The position numbers and the translations under genes were made by a program. From Nitrospirota bacterium (GTDB lineage Bacteria; Nitrospirota; UBA9217), in assembly GCA_029858565.1 (NCBI GenBank), contig JAOUEV010000001.1:1-64000 (forward strand): a DNA stretch of 64,000 bases. Direction: 5' to 3'. Positions 12,113 through 22,930 of this stretch are shown here, in pieces (positions within the stretch are counted from its first letter, which is position 1; each line of letters starts with the position of its first letter). Under the pieces are notes generated by a model. That model searched no databases and was not told where the DNA came from. It was given only the letters and a program-made list of their open reading frames with translations.

Positions 12113-12505
12113 GTGGCACGAATAGCGGGGGTTGATCTACCCAAGGATAAAAGAGTTGAAATTTCCCTGAGATATATTTACGGCATTGGTCCGACAACCG
12201 CCCGTAGAATTCTTACGGAAGCCGGTATTGATTTCGCAACGAAAACAAAAGATTTGACGGAAGATGCTATTGTTAAGATTCGAGCCATCCTTGATCGGGA
12301 TTACGTTGTCGAAGGTGACTTGCGCCGGGACATCACGATGCAGATCAAGCGGCTCATGGATACGGGCAGCTATCGCGGCCTTCGGCATCGCAAGGGACTG
12401 CCGGCACGGGGACAAAGAACAAAGACGAATGCACGGACTCGGAAAGGTCCGAAAAAAGGATCGATCTCGGGCCGGGGTAAGAAAAAGAGCTTAGCGAAGA
12501 AATAA
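12113..12505 (+). CDS. rpsM: 30S ribosomal protein S13
   Basis: [26 protein letters not shown]. Confidence 0.98.
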   Translation: MARIAGVDLPKDKRVEISLRYIYGIGPTTARRILTEAGIDFATKTKDLTEDAIVKIRAILDRDYVVEGDLRRDITMQIKRLMDTGSYRGLRHRKGLPARGQRTKTNARTRKGPKKGSISGRGKKKSLAKK

Positions 12506-12573
12506 CTTAAGAATGGTTACCGGGATTCCACGCAAACTAGTTTCGCCGCGGTCACCATTATCAGGGAGAGCAG

Positions 12574-12948
12574 ATGGCAAAGAAGGGTAAAGAACGGAAA
12601 AACGTAGCCAGTGGTGTGGCTCACATTCATGCATCGTTCAACAATACGATTGTGACCATCACGGATACCGCTGGAAATGTCATCACGTGGTCCAGCTCGG
12701 GGAATAAGGGATTCAAGGGATCTCGAAAGAGCACTCCTTTTGCCTCGCAGCTTGCTGCAGAAGCAGCAGCCAGAAAGGCCATGGAAAATGGCATGAAGCA
12801 GGTCGAGGTCTTTGTAAAGGGACCTGGAACGGGAAGAGAATCAGCCATTCGGGCGATTCAGGCTGCCGGATTGGAAATTGTGGCCATTAAAGATGTCACG
12901 CCGATTCCACATAACGGGTGCAGGCCGCCGAAGCGGCGCAGGGTGTAG
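12574..12948 (+). CDS. rpsK: 30S ribosomal protein S11
   Basis: [25 protein letters not shown]; terminus [12 protein letters not shown]. Confidence 0.98.
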   Translation: MAKKGKERKNVASGVAHIHASFNNTIVTITDTAGNVITWSSSGNKGFKGSRKSTPFASQLAAEAAARKAMENGMKQVEVFVKGPGTGRESAIRAIQAAGLEIVAIKDVTPIPHNGCRPPKRRRV

Positions 12949-12984
12949 TGTAGTAAGGAACAGGATTTATACAGGAGGAAACAC

Positions 12985-13614
12985 TTGGCACGGTATATCG
13001 GATCAGTATGCAAACTCTGCAGAAGGGAAAACACGAAACTGTTCCTTAAAGCGGAGCGGTGTTATACAGACAAGTGCGCGATCACGCGACGCAGCTATCC
13101 CCCGGGTCAGCATGGTCAGGCGAGGATTAAGCAGTCAGAGTACAGCTTGCAGTTGCGTGAAAAGCAGAAAATCCGTCGTCTCTATGGAGTGCTTGAGCGG
13201 CAGTTCCGCGGGTATTTCGAAAAGGCCGAGAAGATGAAAGGCATTACAGGCGATAATCTTCTGCAGCTTCTCGAACGTCGCTTGGACAATGTTGTACAAC
13301 GGATGGGCTTTGCCGGTTCAAAGAAAGAGGCGCGTCAGTTGGTACGTCATGGTCACATGCTGGTGAATGGAAAGCGCGTGAATATCCCCTCCTTTCTGAT
13401 GAAGGCAGGGGATGTCGTTGAATTGCGGGAAAAGAGCAGGAACAATGCATTGGTGCAGCAGACGTTAGCAGCCGTCGAAAAACGGGGATTTCCGTCCTGG
13501 CTCGAGATTGATAAAGCGCAGTTCCGGGGGAAGGTTCTTTCGATACCGGCAAGGGATGAATGCACTCTCCCGACAGTTAAAGAGCAGCTCGTTGTAGAGC
13601 TTTATTCGAAGTAA
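12985..13614 (+). CDS. rpsD: 30S ribosomal protein S4 (zinc form)
   Basis: [14 protein letters not shown]...[13 protein letters not shown]...; TTG start at 12985. Confidence 0.96.
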   Translation: MARYIGSVCKLCRRENTKLFLKAERCYTDKCAITRRSYPPGQHGQARIKQSEYSLQLREKQKIRRLYGVLERQFRGYFEKAEKMKGITGDNLLQLLERRLDNVVQRMGFAGSKKEARQLVRHGHMLVNGKRVNIPSFLMKAGDVVELREKSRNNALVQQTLAAVEKRGFPSWLEIDKAQFRGKVLSIPARDECTLPTVKEQLVVELYSK

Positions 13615-13640
13615 TTTCGCAGGTGATCTAGAAACCAAGT

Positions 13641-13688
13641 CCGTGGCCTTGTGAGCATGTGTGTTCGCAAGGCCACGGTTTAGTTTTT
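13641..13688 (+). terminator. Hairpin followed by U-rich run between rpsD and rpoA (intra-operon terminator/attenuator candidate)
   Basis: CCGTGGCCTTG (13641-13651) / CAAGGCCACGG (13668-13678), perfect 11-bp stem, then TTTAGTTTTT. Confidence 0.6.
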
Positions 13689-13708
13689 CGTTCCTGTGTG
13701 GAGGAACC

Positions 13709-14731
13709 ATGCTGAAAAAAGCAAAAGACTTCCAGATGCCCAAGAAACTTCAGTACGACCCGAAGAAGGTCACTGATACGTACGGGAAGTTTACTGCAGA
13801 GCCTCTGGAACGCGGGTTTGGTACGACACTGGGGAACTCGTTGCGCCGAATTCTCTTGTCGTCGCTTGAAGGTTCTGCTATTACCGCAGTGAAGATCTCA
13901 GGTGTACATCATGAATTCTCCAGTATTCCTGGCGTGGTGGAGGATACAACTGATCTCATTCTTAACTTGAAAGAGCTGAGGATCAAACTCCATACAGACA
14001 AACCAAAAACCCTCACGCTCAAAGCCAAGGGGCCGGGGCAGGTTACTGCAAAAGATATCGAAGCTGACGCAGAAGTAGAAATACTCAATCCTGATCTGCA
14101 TTTGGCGACGATTGATAAGAGCGGGAAGCTTGAGCTGGAAGTGCGCGCACGGCGCGGAAGAGGTTATGTTCCGTCCGACAAGAACAAGGAGTCCGGGCAG
14201 CCAATTGGCGTCATTCCGATTGATGCGATTTTTTCCCCTATCCGGAAGGTTAACTTCAAGGTAGAAAATGCGCGTGTAGGTCAGGATACAGATTTTGACA
14301 AGCTTGTACTTGAGGTTTGGACCGATGGGAGCCTTCGTCCTGATGACGCTGTGGCTCATGCAGCGAAACTTCTGAAGGATCACCTTTCTATCTTTATCCA
14401 CCTTCCTGAAGAAGAGGAGGAAATGCCTCTTGCTGATGAAGAGATGAAGAAATCGCCTACCTTCAACGAAAATCTGCTGAGAAGCGTGAATGAGCTTGAA
14501 CTGTCTGTTAGAGCGGCAAATTGCCTGAAAAACGCTGGGATTGAGACAATCGCTGAGATGGTCCAGAAGACCGAGAGCGAAATGCTGAAAACCAAGAACT
14601 TTGGAAGAAAATCCCTGAACGAAATAAAGGAAATCCTGAGCGGGATGGGCTTGAGCCTCGGGATGAAAGTGGATGAAAAAATCGTGATAGAGGCAAGAAG
14701 GCTTCTTGCCGAACGCCCGACAGAGGGCTAA
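13709..14731 (+). CDS. rpoA: DNA-directed RNA polymerase subunit alpha
   Basis: [15 protein letters not shown]...[32 protein letters not shown]; alpha-CTD. Confidence 0.97.
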   Translation: MLKKAKDFQMPKKLQYDPKKVTDTYGKFTAEPLERGFGTTLGNSLRRILLSSLEGSAITAVKISGVHHEFSSIPGVVEDTTDLILNLKELRIKLHTDKPKTLTLKAKGPGQVTAKDIEADAEVEILNPDLHLATIDKSGKLELEVRARRGRGYVPSDKNKESGQPIGVIPIDAIFSPIRKVNFKVENARVGQDTDFDKLVLEVWTDGSLRPDDAVAHAAKLLKDHLSIFIHLPEEEEEMPLADEEMKKSPTFNENLLRSVNELELSVRAANCLKNAGIETIAEMVQKTESEMLKTKNFGRKSLNEIKEILSGMGLSLGMKVDEKIVIEARRLLAERPTEG

Positions 14732-14751
14732 TTTTTAATGAGGATGTAACC

Positions 14752-15147
14752 ATGAGACATGCATGCGCGGGAAGACAATTTGGACGGAATAGCGGCCATC
14801 GGAAAGCTTTGTTGAGAACCCTGGTTCGGGCCCTGCTGAAAAATGAAAAGATCGAAACAACAGTAGCCAAGGCAAAGGAAATCCGTCCATTGGCTGAGAA
14901 AATGATCACCTTGGCCAAACGGGGTGATTTGCACGCACGTCGCCAGGCGATGAGCTTTATTCAGGATGAGGCTGTTGTCAGCGGTCTGTTCGCTGATATT
15001 GCACCGCGCTTTGGTGATCGTAAGGGTGGCTATACGCGAATTGTGCCAACGCGGCAGCGTATGGGAGATGCTGCGGAAATGGCAGTCATTGAGTTGGTTG
15101 AGCGCTCTAAACAGGCCAGTTCTGCAGCAGTAAGTGGAAAAGCTTAG
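14752..15147 (+). CDS. rplQ: 50S ribosomal protein L17
   Basis: [29 protein letters not shown]. Confidence 0.97.
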   Translation: MRHACAGRQFGRNSGHRKALLRTLVRALLKNEKIETTVAKAKEIRPLAEKMITLAKRGDLHARRQAMSFIQDEAVVSGLFADIAPRFGDRKGGYTRIVPTRQRMGDAAEMAVIELVERSKQASSAAVSGKA

Positions 15148-15241
15148 TAGATTAGCAAGTTATAGAGCGACGCGAAATTTTCTGTTAGCGGCTATCTTAC
15201 GAAGAATTGTCAGTAGCTAAGTAGGACACTATACTGCTTAC

Positions 15242-15271
15242 AAAGGCAAGGGAATTTCCCTTGCCTTTTTT
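15242..15271 (+). terminator. Rho-independent terminator of the ribosomal-protein supercluster
   Basis: AAAGGCAAGGGAA/TTCCCTTGCCTTT perfect inverted repeat followed by T-run. Confidence 0.9.
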
Positions 15272-15836
15272 TATTGCGTTTACAGCGGCAGGTGAATATG
15301 TTAATATCATACTGAAATTTCAAGGTAATCCATGAATAAACCCAGCAGATATATGCTCACCGACCTGATATATTCTGATCGTAAAACGGCAGTGTTACGC
15401 CGGTGCCGGATTGATCGCAGTTTTCTTTTCCCCTTGATGACTTATATTCTAACGTCTTTCCTTCTCGTAATTCCTGACCTTGAAGTGCACCTAGTGTCCG
15501 CTCGACATCGTGATTTTCTGAATTGTATTGCTTTCCGTGGTAACTTCTTCTTGTTTCCTGATTTCGGCGATGACATAGGACCTTTTTAGATGTGTTGTAT
15601 AGCATGATATCCATACTACTCTTTATCATAAGTGTCCGTTATGCAATTATCACTGAACATAACAGATGGTTGCGGAGTTTTTATCGATGGTGATCGCACT
15701 ATCGGATTATGTGTTAGCAGCGCTCACAATACCTTATTGGATATGAAGGAACTCTATGCAGGGGGTACAGATTTGATTAAACGTCCTCAAGTCGCGAAGA
15801 GTCCATTCGGAGCGCATGAGAAAGGGGCGACCATTG

Positions 15837-16769
15837 ATGCCAAATAACCGTATTGGTCTGCTCGTAACTGTGCTTATGGTAATTTTATTCCTGTTCCCTC
15901 TCAATGGATGCAAACATCGAGATCGGGAAGTCCGAGAAAAAAAAATATTTGGACAGCAGGAACTCCTTATTGGACTCATTCCGGAGCAGAATATTTTCCG
16001 ACAGCGTGAACGGTATCTTGTCTTACGGAAATATCTTTCCGAGAGGCTGGGAATCAATGTGACTTTCACCAGCCTCAGCAGATATGGGAACATTATTGAA
16101 CGATTTACAGCGGAAAAAATGGATGGAGCGTTTTTCGGAAGCTTTACCTACGCGTTAGCGCACCGACAACTTGACGTGGAGCCGATTGTCCGCCCGGTCA
16201 ACCTTGATGGCACCTCTACTTACCACGGATACATTTTTACCAGAAAAGATAGCGGAATTAAAACGGTAGGAGATATGAAAGGGAAGCGTTTCGCTTTTGT
16301 GGAACATGCGACAACCGCAGGCTATCTCTTTCCTTTGGCATATTTTCGGGATAGTGGTATCAAGGATATCAAACAATATCTGGGGCAGAGCTTTTTCTCC
16401 GGTAGCCATGACGCGGCAATTCTTGCCGTGTTAAACAAAGAGGCTGACATTGGCGCTGCGAAAAACACGATTTACGACCAGCTCGCTTCGGAGAATAGAC
16501 GGGTGGAGCAGGAACTGATCGTTTTAGCAGCATCGGGAGTCGTTCCCCAGAATAGCCTGGCCGTTCGAAAGGACCTTGATCCGGAGCTCAAGAAGGAACT
16601 TAAACGCATACTTCTTGAAATGGATGAAAACTCCGAGGGAATGGATGTCCTTCAACGATTTGGAGCGCGTAATTTTATGGAAACTACGGACAAAGACTAT
16701 GCTTACGTTTATACATTGGCTAGTCACGTAGGCATCGATCTTAAAACGTACCGATACACGAACCAGTAA
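15837..16769 (+). CDS. PhnD-like (phosphate/phosphonate-type) periplasmic binding lipoprotein
   Basis: Lipobox FPLNGC; LLIGLIPEQNIFRQRERY...; YHGYIFTRKDSGIKTVGDMKGKRFAFVEHATTAGYLFPLAYFRDSGI typical of the PhnD-like family; no permease or ATPase gene adjacent. Confidence 0.85.
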   Translation: MPNNRIGLLVTVLMVILFLFPLNGCKHRDREVREKKIFGQQELLIGLIPEQNIFRQRERYLVLRKYLSERLGINVTFTSLSRYGNIIERFTAEKMDGAFFGSFTYALAHRQLDVEPIVRPVNLDGTSTYHGYIFTRKDSGIKTVGDMKGKRFAFVEHATTAGYLFPLAYFRDSGIKDIKQYLGQSFFSGSHDAAILAVLNKEADIGAAKNTIYDQLASENRRVEQELIVLAASGVVPQNSLAVRKDLDPELKKELKRILLEMDENSEGMDVLQRFGARNFMETTDKDYAYVYTLASHVGIDLKTYRYTNQ

Positions 16770-16781
16770 TACCTATATATC

Positions 16782-18227
16782 ATGAAGAAACGAATCCTCA
16801 TAAGCTTTGGCTTGCTGTTGTCGATTTTCCTGGTGGGGAGCTGTGTCGCCTGGATCTATATCAGCAGAACCACTGAGCGGATGGACAAACTGATCCTCTT
16901 GCATCAGGTCGAAATATTGCGAGAAGACTTGATCATCCACATCCAGCAGGTACAATCGCAGATCGCGCGGAGCCGAGTCCGCAGCGGTGGGGATGTTGAT
17001 GTGCTGATTGCGCATGTACAGGAAATGGACAAGGTCATGGATTCCTGCGTCGGTTGCCATCATACGCCTGAGTTGATGCAGGGGCTTTATTCTATGCGTG
17101 ATATGGCAAATGACTATAAAAGCGCAATAAGTATGTTGGTAACTGCTTCATCCAATCCTTCTCATATTGTTCAACTGGAACAGAGGGCTCAGTACCTCGG
17201 CCAGGAACTTATTTCCATGACTCAGGGGATGGCTTTTACCGCGAACATCCATTTGCAGCAAAAAACACAGGATACCATGGCTACTATTCGTGAAGTGCGG
17301 AACGTGCTAATAGTAACACTGCTCGTCGCATTGCTGCTTGCTGTCGTGACAGTAATGCTCCTGGTCAAACAACTTCACCGCCGGCTGCAAAATCTTCTTG
17401 ATGCCACGCGACGAATCGCTCGTGGAGATCTACAGCACAGGGTTGATATCGAAGGCGCAACAGGCGACGAATTTGGCGAGCTCGCGACCTCGTTCAATTC
17501 CATGACGCATGATTTGCAAAGGTCGCAAAGGCAGTTGCTGCAAAGTGCCAAGCTTGCCGCTGTCGGTGAGCTTGCGACAAACATTGCTTATGAAGTGAAT
17601 AATCCGCTGACCGGAGTTCTCGGATATGCGGGGCTTCTTCTAAAGGCAGACGATGTCCCCGCGGATAAGAAAGAGCATTTGCGCACGATCGAGCGGGAAA
17701 CACTCCGGGCACGTGAAATACTCAGAAATCTGCTGGATTTCTCTCGGAGAAAACCGCCTCAACTATCCAGTATTCGGATTTCCAGCGTCATTGAGGATAC
17801 CTTGGCGCTGGTTCGCGGGCAGGCAAAACTGGCTAATGTCGAGATCAAGACCGAGTGCTCAGAACAGTTGCCGGAGGTGGCTGTCGATATTGATGAAATG
17901 CGTCAGGTATTTCTTAATTTGATCAATAACGCATTCCACTCTATGCCTTCCGGGGGAATTCTTACCATCGCATGCTCAAATGAAATCAATCATTATGAGC
18001 GGCATATGATATCGATTAGCCTCACAGATACTGGTCTGGGGATAGCAGAAGAGCATTTGGATAAGATCTTTGATCCAATTTTTACTTCTCGGCCTGATGG
18101 TGAATGGACAGGATTGGGGCTGTCGATCAGTTTCATGATCGTGCAGAATCACGGCGGGAAGATAGAAGTAGAAAGTTCCGTCGGCGAGGGCTCAACGTTC
18201 CGAGTACTGCTGCCTACACGAGGATAG
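16782..18227 (+). CDS. Membrane sensor histidine kinase with HAMP and a CxxCH heme-c motif in the sensor domain
   Basis: N-terminal TM, CVGCHH in the sensor domain, second TM, HAMP, H-box AVGELATNIAYEVNNPLTGVLGYAG, ATPase LGLSISFMIVQNHGG. Confidence 0.9.
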   Translation: MKKRILISFGLLLSIFLVGSCVAWIYISRTTERMDKLILLHQVEILREDLIIHIQQVQSQIARSRVRSGGDVDVLIAHVQEMDKVMDSCVGCHHTPELMQGLYSMRDMANDYKSAISMLVTASSNPSHIVQLEQRAQYLGQELISMTQGMAFTANIHLQQKTQDTMATIREVRNVLIVTLLVALLLAVVTVMLLVKQLHRRLQNLLDATRRIARGDLQHRVDIEGATGDEFGELATSFNSMTHDLQRSQRQLLQSAKLAAVGELATNIAYEVNNPLTGVLGYAGLLLKADDVPADKKEHLRTIERETLRAREILRNLLDFSRRKPPQLSSIRISSVIEDTLALVRGQAKLANVEIKTECSEQLPEVAVDIDEMRQVFLNLINNAFHSMPSGGILTIACSNEINHYERHMISISLTDTGLGIAEEHLDKIFDPIFTSRPDGEWTGLGLSISFMIVQNHGGKIEVESSVGEGSTFRVLLPTRG

Positions 18228-18263
18228 AGAACATTACACGTTTTAACAAGGAGATGTGGACGA

Positions 18264-19772
18264 ATGGCTGGAGAGCGGATACTAATTGTCGACGATGAGG
18301 AGATGATCCGTGATCTATGTGCTCATATCCTGATATCCGAAGGGTATAACGTTGTCGTCGCATCGTCGGGCGACGCGGCACTGGAGGAACTTGCTCGAAC
18401 GCCAGTTGACCTGGTGATCTCGGATATCAAAATGCCCGGCATGGACGGACTTGAACTGTTCGAGCGGGTCAAGAAACAAAAAACGGACATGGTGACCATC
18501 TTTATCACAGGTCACGGTACACTTGATACAGCGATCGAATCCATCATGCGCGGCGTTGAAGGGTTCGTGTTGAAGCCCTTTACCCAGGAGGAATTGGTCA
18601 CTGCCGTAGACCGCGCCGTTACCCGTTCACGCCTTCAAAAGGAAAATATCCGACTCAAGGCGCTGATCCCGCTATTTGAGATCAGCAAATTGCAGGTAAC
18701 AGAAATAGATCTGGCGCATCTATTCAGGATCATTACCGAGGTGCTTGTTCAGGAGTTTTCCGCTGATCGGGTCTCCCTGATGCTTGTGGACCATTCGGCG
18801 GGAAAGCTCATCATTCGCGCGTCTCACGGATTGCCGACCGACTTGGCACTTCAAGCGACTCGTAATTTCGGGGAAGGGATATCCGGACTGGTGCTCGATC
18901 GCAGAAGTCCGATTATAATCACAAAAGGAAAACATGATGATCCCGAGGTAAGGGCGGCCCTGAACACTGACGATATGCCATTATCGTCGATATCCGTCCC
19001 CCTAATCGGCAAGGATAAACCATTGGGTGTGTTGAACGTAAGCAAATTTACCGATCCTGAATTTACCACAAGCGATCTTCAGATCATCTCGATTCTTGCG
19101 AGCCAGGTTGTGGCTGCGATGGAGAATGCATCCCTTTATGAGGGGCTGCGGGATAGTTATTTCCGAACGGTACAAGCGCTGGTAGCGGCAGTAGAAGCCA
19201 AAGACCCCTATACTCGCTGGCACTCGACCAACGTAGCGAAGTACGCTGTTGCGATCGGACGCGAGATGGGTCTTACGCCTTCACAGCTTGAGGAGATTCA
19301 TATCGCATCGATACTTCATGACGTTGGCAAGATAGGGATCAGCGAACGCATCATCGGGAAGCCTGACCGATTGAGCCGTGAAGAGTTTGATATCATGAAA
19401 GATCATCCGGCGCATGGGATGAGGATACTTGAACCGATCGGTTTCGCTGTATCGATCATCAATGCTATTTATCAACATCATGAACGATATGATGGGAAGG
19501 GATATCCTCAGGGGCTCGCAGGCGATGGGATATCGTTATCCGCCCGTATCCTGAATGTCGCTGATACGATCGATGCTATGGTGTCTGAGCGCCCCTATCG
19601 CGGTTCCATAGCGATCGGAGCAGTGCTAGCCGAACTGGAGAAAGAATCAGGATTTCAGTTTGATCCTCTGATTGCTCAAAGTGCACGTAATCTTATTGAA
19701 AAGGGACTTCTCCGGTTAGGCATGCAAACATACGCCCAGCATGCCGCCGGACGTTCAGGACAAAATCCATGA
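18264..19772 (+). CDS. Response regulator: REC-GAF-HD-GYP
   Basis: REC ILIVDDEEMIRDL...DLVISDIKMPGMDG; GAF; HD-GYP HDVGKIGISE and HHERYDGKGYPQGLAG. Confidence 0.92.
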   Translation: MAGERILIVDDEEMIRDLCAHILISEGYNVVVASSGDAALEELARTPVDLVISDIKMPGMDGLELFERVKKQKTDMVTIFITGHGTLDTAIESIMRGVEGFVLKPFTQEELVTAVDRAVTRSRLQKENIRLKALIPLFEISKLQVTEIDLAHLFRIITEVLVQEFSADRVSLMLVDHSAGKLIIRASHGLPTDLALQATRNFGEGISGLVLDRRSPIIITKGKHDDPEVRAALNTDDMPLSSISVPLIGKDKPLGVLNVSKFTDPEFTTSDLQIISILASQVVAAMENASLYEGLRDSYFRTVQALVAAVEAKDPYTRWHSTNVAKYAVAIGREMGLTPSQLEEIHIASILHDVGKIGISERIIGKPDRLSREEFDIMKDHPAHGMRILEPIGFAVSIINAIYQHHERYDGKGYPQGLAGDGISLSARILNVADTIDAMVSERPYRGSIAIGAVLAELEKESGFQFDPLIAQSARNLIEKGLLRLGMQTYAQHAAGRSGQNP

Positions 19773-21481
19773 AACGTGTACGGCTGCGCTCCAAATTGGT
19801 CAAACGTCTATCAGCGTCATCAGGCAAGCCGACCGCGGTCCGTCATCTGTTTGACGATCGCGTGGCCGAAGAGAGCGCGCCCGGAAAAGTTGGGGCACTT
19901 GATCCTGTTCGTATCGGTACGGAAGATGAAGTCCTGTATCATCTTGGAAGCCTCTTGGATAGCGTGAAGACCGCGATCATCTCGCTGGATGGAGAAGGAC
20001 GGGTGCGAGTTTTCAATGCTGTGGCGGAGATGCTGTTTAATGTGCCGCGTCAGGCAGTTCTCGGGAAGCCGTTCGGCATTCTTGGGCGCATGGACTATTT
20101 CACCGAAAGCTCTATCCGGGCCCTTTGGGAGCGGCTTGCAGACGCAGTATGGGCAGCAGGTGCCGCACTTGACCTTGAATACGATCTTATTCGGCCAAAA
20201 GGTCAAAAAAGGGTAATTTTGTACAGCGTGTATCCGCTTGGGCGGCTCCCCTGGTCGGTGGGGAACGGTGTTGTGCTCATGCTTGAGGACATAACCCGGA
20301 AGAAGGAGATGGAAGAGCAGATAAGCGATGGTCGTAAGCGACTTCAGACAGTATTCGATGGCATAACCGATGGTATCCAGGTTGTTGACCGGGAATTCAG
20401 GATAACAGCAGTCAACAGGTCCATGACCGCCTTGGTTGGTGGCAATGTAGCAATCGGAAACCGATGCTATCGTTCCTGCGCGTCCAGCACTGAGGTTTGC
20501 GATGAGTGTCCGGCAGTCGAAACATTCCGGTCTGGTCAGCCTGCTTCGGTTGTCAAACGAATTCCCCGAAAGAACAAGTCGTTCTCGAATATTGGCGAAG
20601 ATCGAATTTACGAAATAAGTACATTTCCACTTCTCGACAGAGGAAATCGCGTTCTTCAGGTGGTGGAATATATCAAGGATGTGACCGAGCGGATTCTTTT
20701 GGCAGAGCGGCTGGAGCATTCTCGACGCCTGGCAGCCTTGGGAGAAATGGCCGCCCGGGTAGCGCATGAAGTGCGAAATCCTTTGAACGCGATCACTGGC
20801 GCGGCACATTATTTAGCCAGCGAGTATTCGCAGGACGGTACGATTCAGCAGTTCACAAGCTTGATTAAGCGTCAATCGGACCGTGTCGAGCAAGTCGCTT
20901 CTGATATCCTTCATGCAGCGAGACCGCTCCGGCTTAATCGAACAGCCGTAGATCTCACCGCTGTATTCGAATATGTGTTTACGACGCTTGACCATGCGAT
21001 CAGAGCGCAAGGGATCATCGTGCGGCATTCGTCTATCAAGGAACCGGTCATCATTCAGGCCGATGAGGTTCAGATAGAACAGGCAGCGATAAATATCGTG
21101 AAAAATGCGATAGAGGCAATGCCAGAAGGGGGTGTCCTGGCAGTTGAGACAACGATCTCAGCTGATGGCCGTTGGGGCATTGCTACGGTGGAGGACGACG
21201 GATGCGGAATCCGTCCTGAGGAACGGGAGAAGGTGTTTCAGGCCTTTTATACGACGAAGGCCCAGGGGACCGGGCTTGGTCTTTCGATTGTTGAAGGTGT
21301 TTTGAAGAATCATGGCGGGACCATTGCAATCGAGCAGCCATCGCATGCGGGGACCCGTATCACCATGCGACTTCCTGCAACGACAAACGAAATATCCCCG
21401 ATAGCGGGATCTGAGCATGTTCGTGACGGAATCGTTAGGGTATCCTTCGCGGAGCGCATCCGCTCCCGACGGCCGGCATAA
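19769..21481 (+). CDS. PAS-domain sensor histidine kinase with Cys-rich PAS
   Basis: Two PAS-like regions, [18 protein letters not shown]-box [42 protein letters not shown]. Confidence 0.9.
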   Translation: MKRVRLRSKLVKRLSASSGKPTAVRHLFDDRVAEESAPGKVGALDPVRIGTEDEVLYHLGSLLDSVKTAIISLDGEGRVRVFNAVAEMLFNVPRQAVLGKPFGILGRMDYFTESSIRALWERLADAVWAAGAALDLEYDLIRPKGQKRVILYSVYPLGRLPWSVGNGVVLMLEDITRKKEMEEQISDGRKRLQTVFDGITDGIQVVDREFRITAVNRSMTALVGGNVAIGNRCYRSCASSTEVCDECPAVETFRSGQPASVVKRIPRKNKSFSNIGEDRIYEISTFPLLDRGNRVLQVVEYIKDVTERILLAERLEHSRRLAALGEMAARVAHEVRNPLNAITGAAHYLASEYSQDGTIQQFTSLIKRQSDRVEQVASDILHAARPLRLNRTAVDLTAVFEYVFTTLDHAIRAQGIIVRHSSIKEPVIIQADEVQIEQAAINIVKNAIEAMPEGGVLAVETTISADGRWGIATVEDDGCGIRPEEREKVFQAFYTTKAQGTGLGLSIVEGVLKNHGGTIAIEQPSHAGTRITMRLPATTNEISPIAGSEHVRDGIVRVSFAERIRSRRPA

Positions 21482-21485
21482 CAAT

Positions 21486-22898
21486 ATGAAGCCATCCATT
21501 CTGATAGTAGACGATGAGCCCGATATCGTACTTGTGATGAGCGCGAACCTTCGCAAAGAAGGATATGATGTTGATACAGCGGGAGATGGTCTGGAGGCAC
21601 TCAAGAAGACCGAGGGGCGTGATTTTGACGTCATTATCGTCGACCACCAGATGCCTCATTTGACAGGGATGCAGTTCCTGCAGCGATTAAGGAACAGCGA
21701 TAATGCAGGGAACGGCCGCTCCGAAGTTCCGATCATTCTGATCACCGCCTATGGAACGATCGAGATGGCTGTTCAGGCCATGAAGGACGGCGCTTACAGC
21801 TACCTTACCAAACCTATCCGGTATGAAGAACTGAATCTCCAGGTCAAAAATGCAGTCGAACGCCATCGTCTGTCCCGTGAAGTGCAAAGCTTACGCAACG
21901 AGATGGAAGCGCGATATCGTTTTGGGAATATTATCGGTAGAAATCCCCGCATGCATGAGATCTTCCGCATTATCCCGACCGTGGCGGAAACCGACGCGAC
22001 CGTGCTTATTCATGGAGAGAGCGGGACCGGTAAAGAACTGATCGCTCACGCTATCCACTATAACAGCAGGAGAAAAGATAAGCCCTTTGTGGTAGTCAGC
22101 TGCTCGGCCCTGCCTGAAGCGCTATTGGAGAGCGAATTGTTCGGCCATGAAAAGGGGGCGTTCACCGGAGCGATCCGCCAGCGGATCGGAAGGTTCGAAA
22201 TGGCCGAAGGTGGAACTGTCTTTCTTGATGAAATAGGCGAGATGTCCATGTCGGTCCAGCAAAAACTTCTCCGAGTGCTCCAGGAGCGTGAAATTGAGCG
22301 TGTGGGAGGAAATCAAACGACGAAGGTCGATGTCCGGGTCATCGCAGCAACCCATCGGGATCTTCAGCAAGCCATGGAGGAGCGTATGTTCCGCCAGGAC
22401 CTATTTTACCGGTTGAACGTTGTACCGATCAAGCTTCCCCCATTGCGTGATCGACTGGATGACGTGCCGATGCTCGCTGCACATTTTGTGGATAAATATT
22501 GTGAAAAGAACAATAAGAAACGCAAGACCATCAGTAATGAGGCTCTCACGGCGCTCTGTTCCTACGGTTATCCCGGCAATGTCCGCGAATTAGAGAATAT
22601 CATCGAGCGCGCGGTGATCATGGAAAAAGGTGACGCAATCCTGCGCGGGGATCTGGGATTCCCACCCACGTCTCACAAAGATACCTCTGTGCCGATGGTG
22701 CGAGATCTGAATTCATTCAAAAAAATGAAGGCCGACGTGATCGCTCAGTTCGAGCGGGAATATCTCGGCCAAGTGCTCAAGATCTACAAGGGAAATATGA
22801 GCAGGTCCGCCCAGCATGCGGGGATGAACATAAAGAACTTTCATGAAAAGATGGCCCGTTACGGGATGAAACGAGAGGATTTTAAGGAAGAAGCATGA
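21486..22898 (+). CDS. NtrC-family sigma54-dependent response regulator
   Basis: REC; AAA+ [20 protein letters not shown] and GAFTGA; C-terminal HTH. ATG at 21486 preferred over ORF start 21417, which overlaps the upstream gene. Confidence 0.94.
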   Translation: MKPSILIVDDEPDIVLVMSANLRKEGYDVDTAGDGLEALKKTEGRDFDVIIVDHQMPHLTGMQFLQRLRNSDNAGNGRSEVPIILITAYGTIEMAVQAMKDGAYSYLTKPIRYEELNLQVKNAVERHRLSREVQSLRNEMEARYRFGNIIGRNPRMHEIFRIIPTVAETDATVLIHGESGTGKELIAHAIHYNSRRKDKPFVVVSCSALPEALLESELFGHEKGAFTGAIRQRIGRFEMAEGGTVFLDEIGEMSMSVQQKLLRVLQEREIERVGGNQTTKVDVRVIAATHRDLQQAMEERMFRQDLFYRLNVVPIKLPPLRDRLDDVPMLAAHFVDKYCEKNNKKRKTISNEALTALCSYGYPGNVRELENIIERAVIMEKGDAILRGDLGFPPTSHKDTSVPMVRDLNSFKKMKADVIAQFEREYLGQVLKIYKGNMSRSAQHAGMNIKNFHEKMARYGMKREDFKEEA

Positions 22899-22930
22899 CC
22901 GGCATGCATGCTGCCGGGAAGGGAATGGTT

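Noticed and set aside
15332-15837. ORFs 15332-15589 (+), 15357-15629 (-), 15632-15847 (+) in the intergenic region
   Set aside because: No RBS/domain support, AT-rich, both strands open; insufficient evidence for genes
19820-20809. 329-aa minus-strand ORF
   Set aside because: Antisense of the PAS kinase with no domain signature
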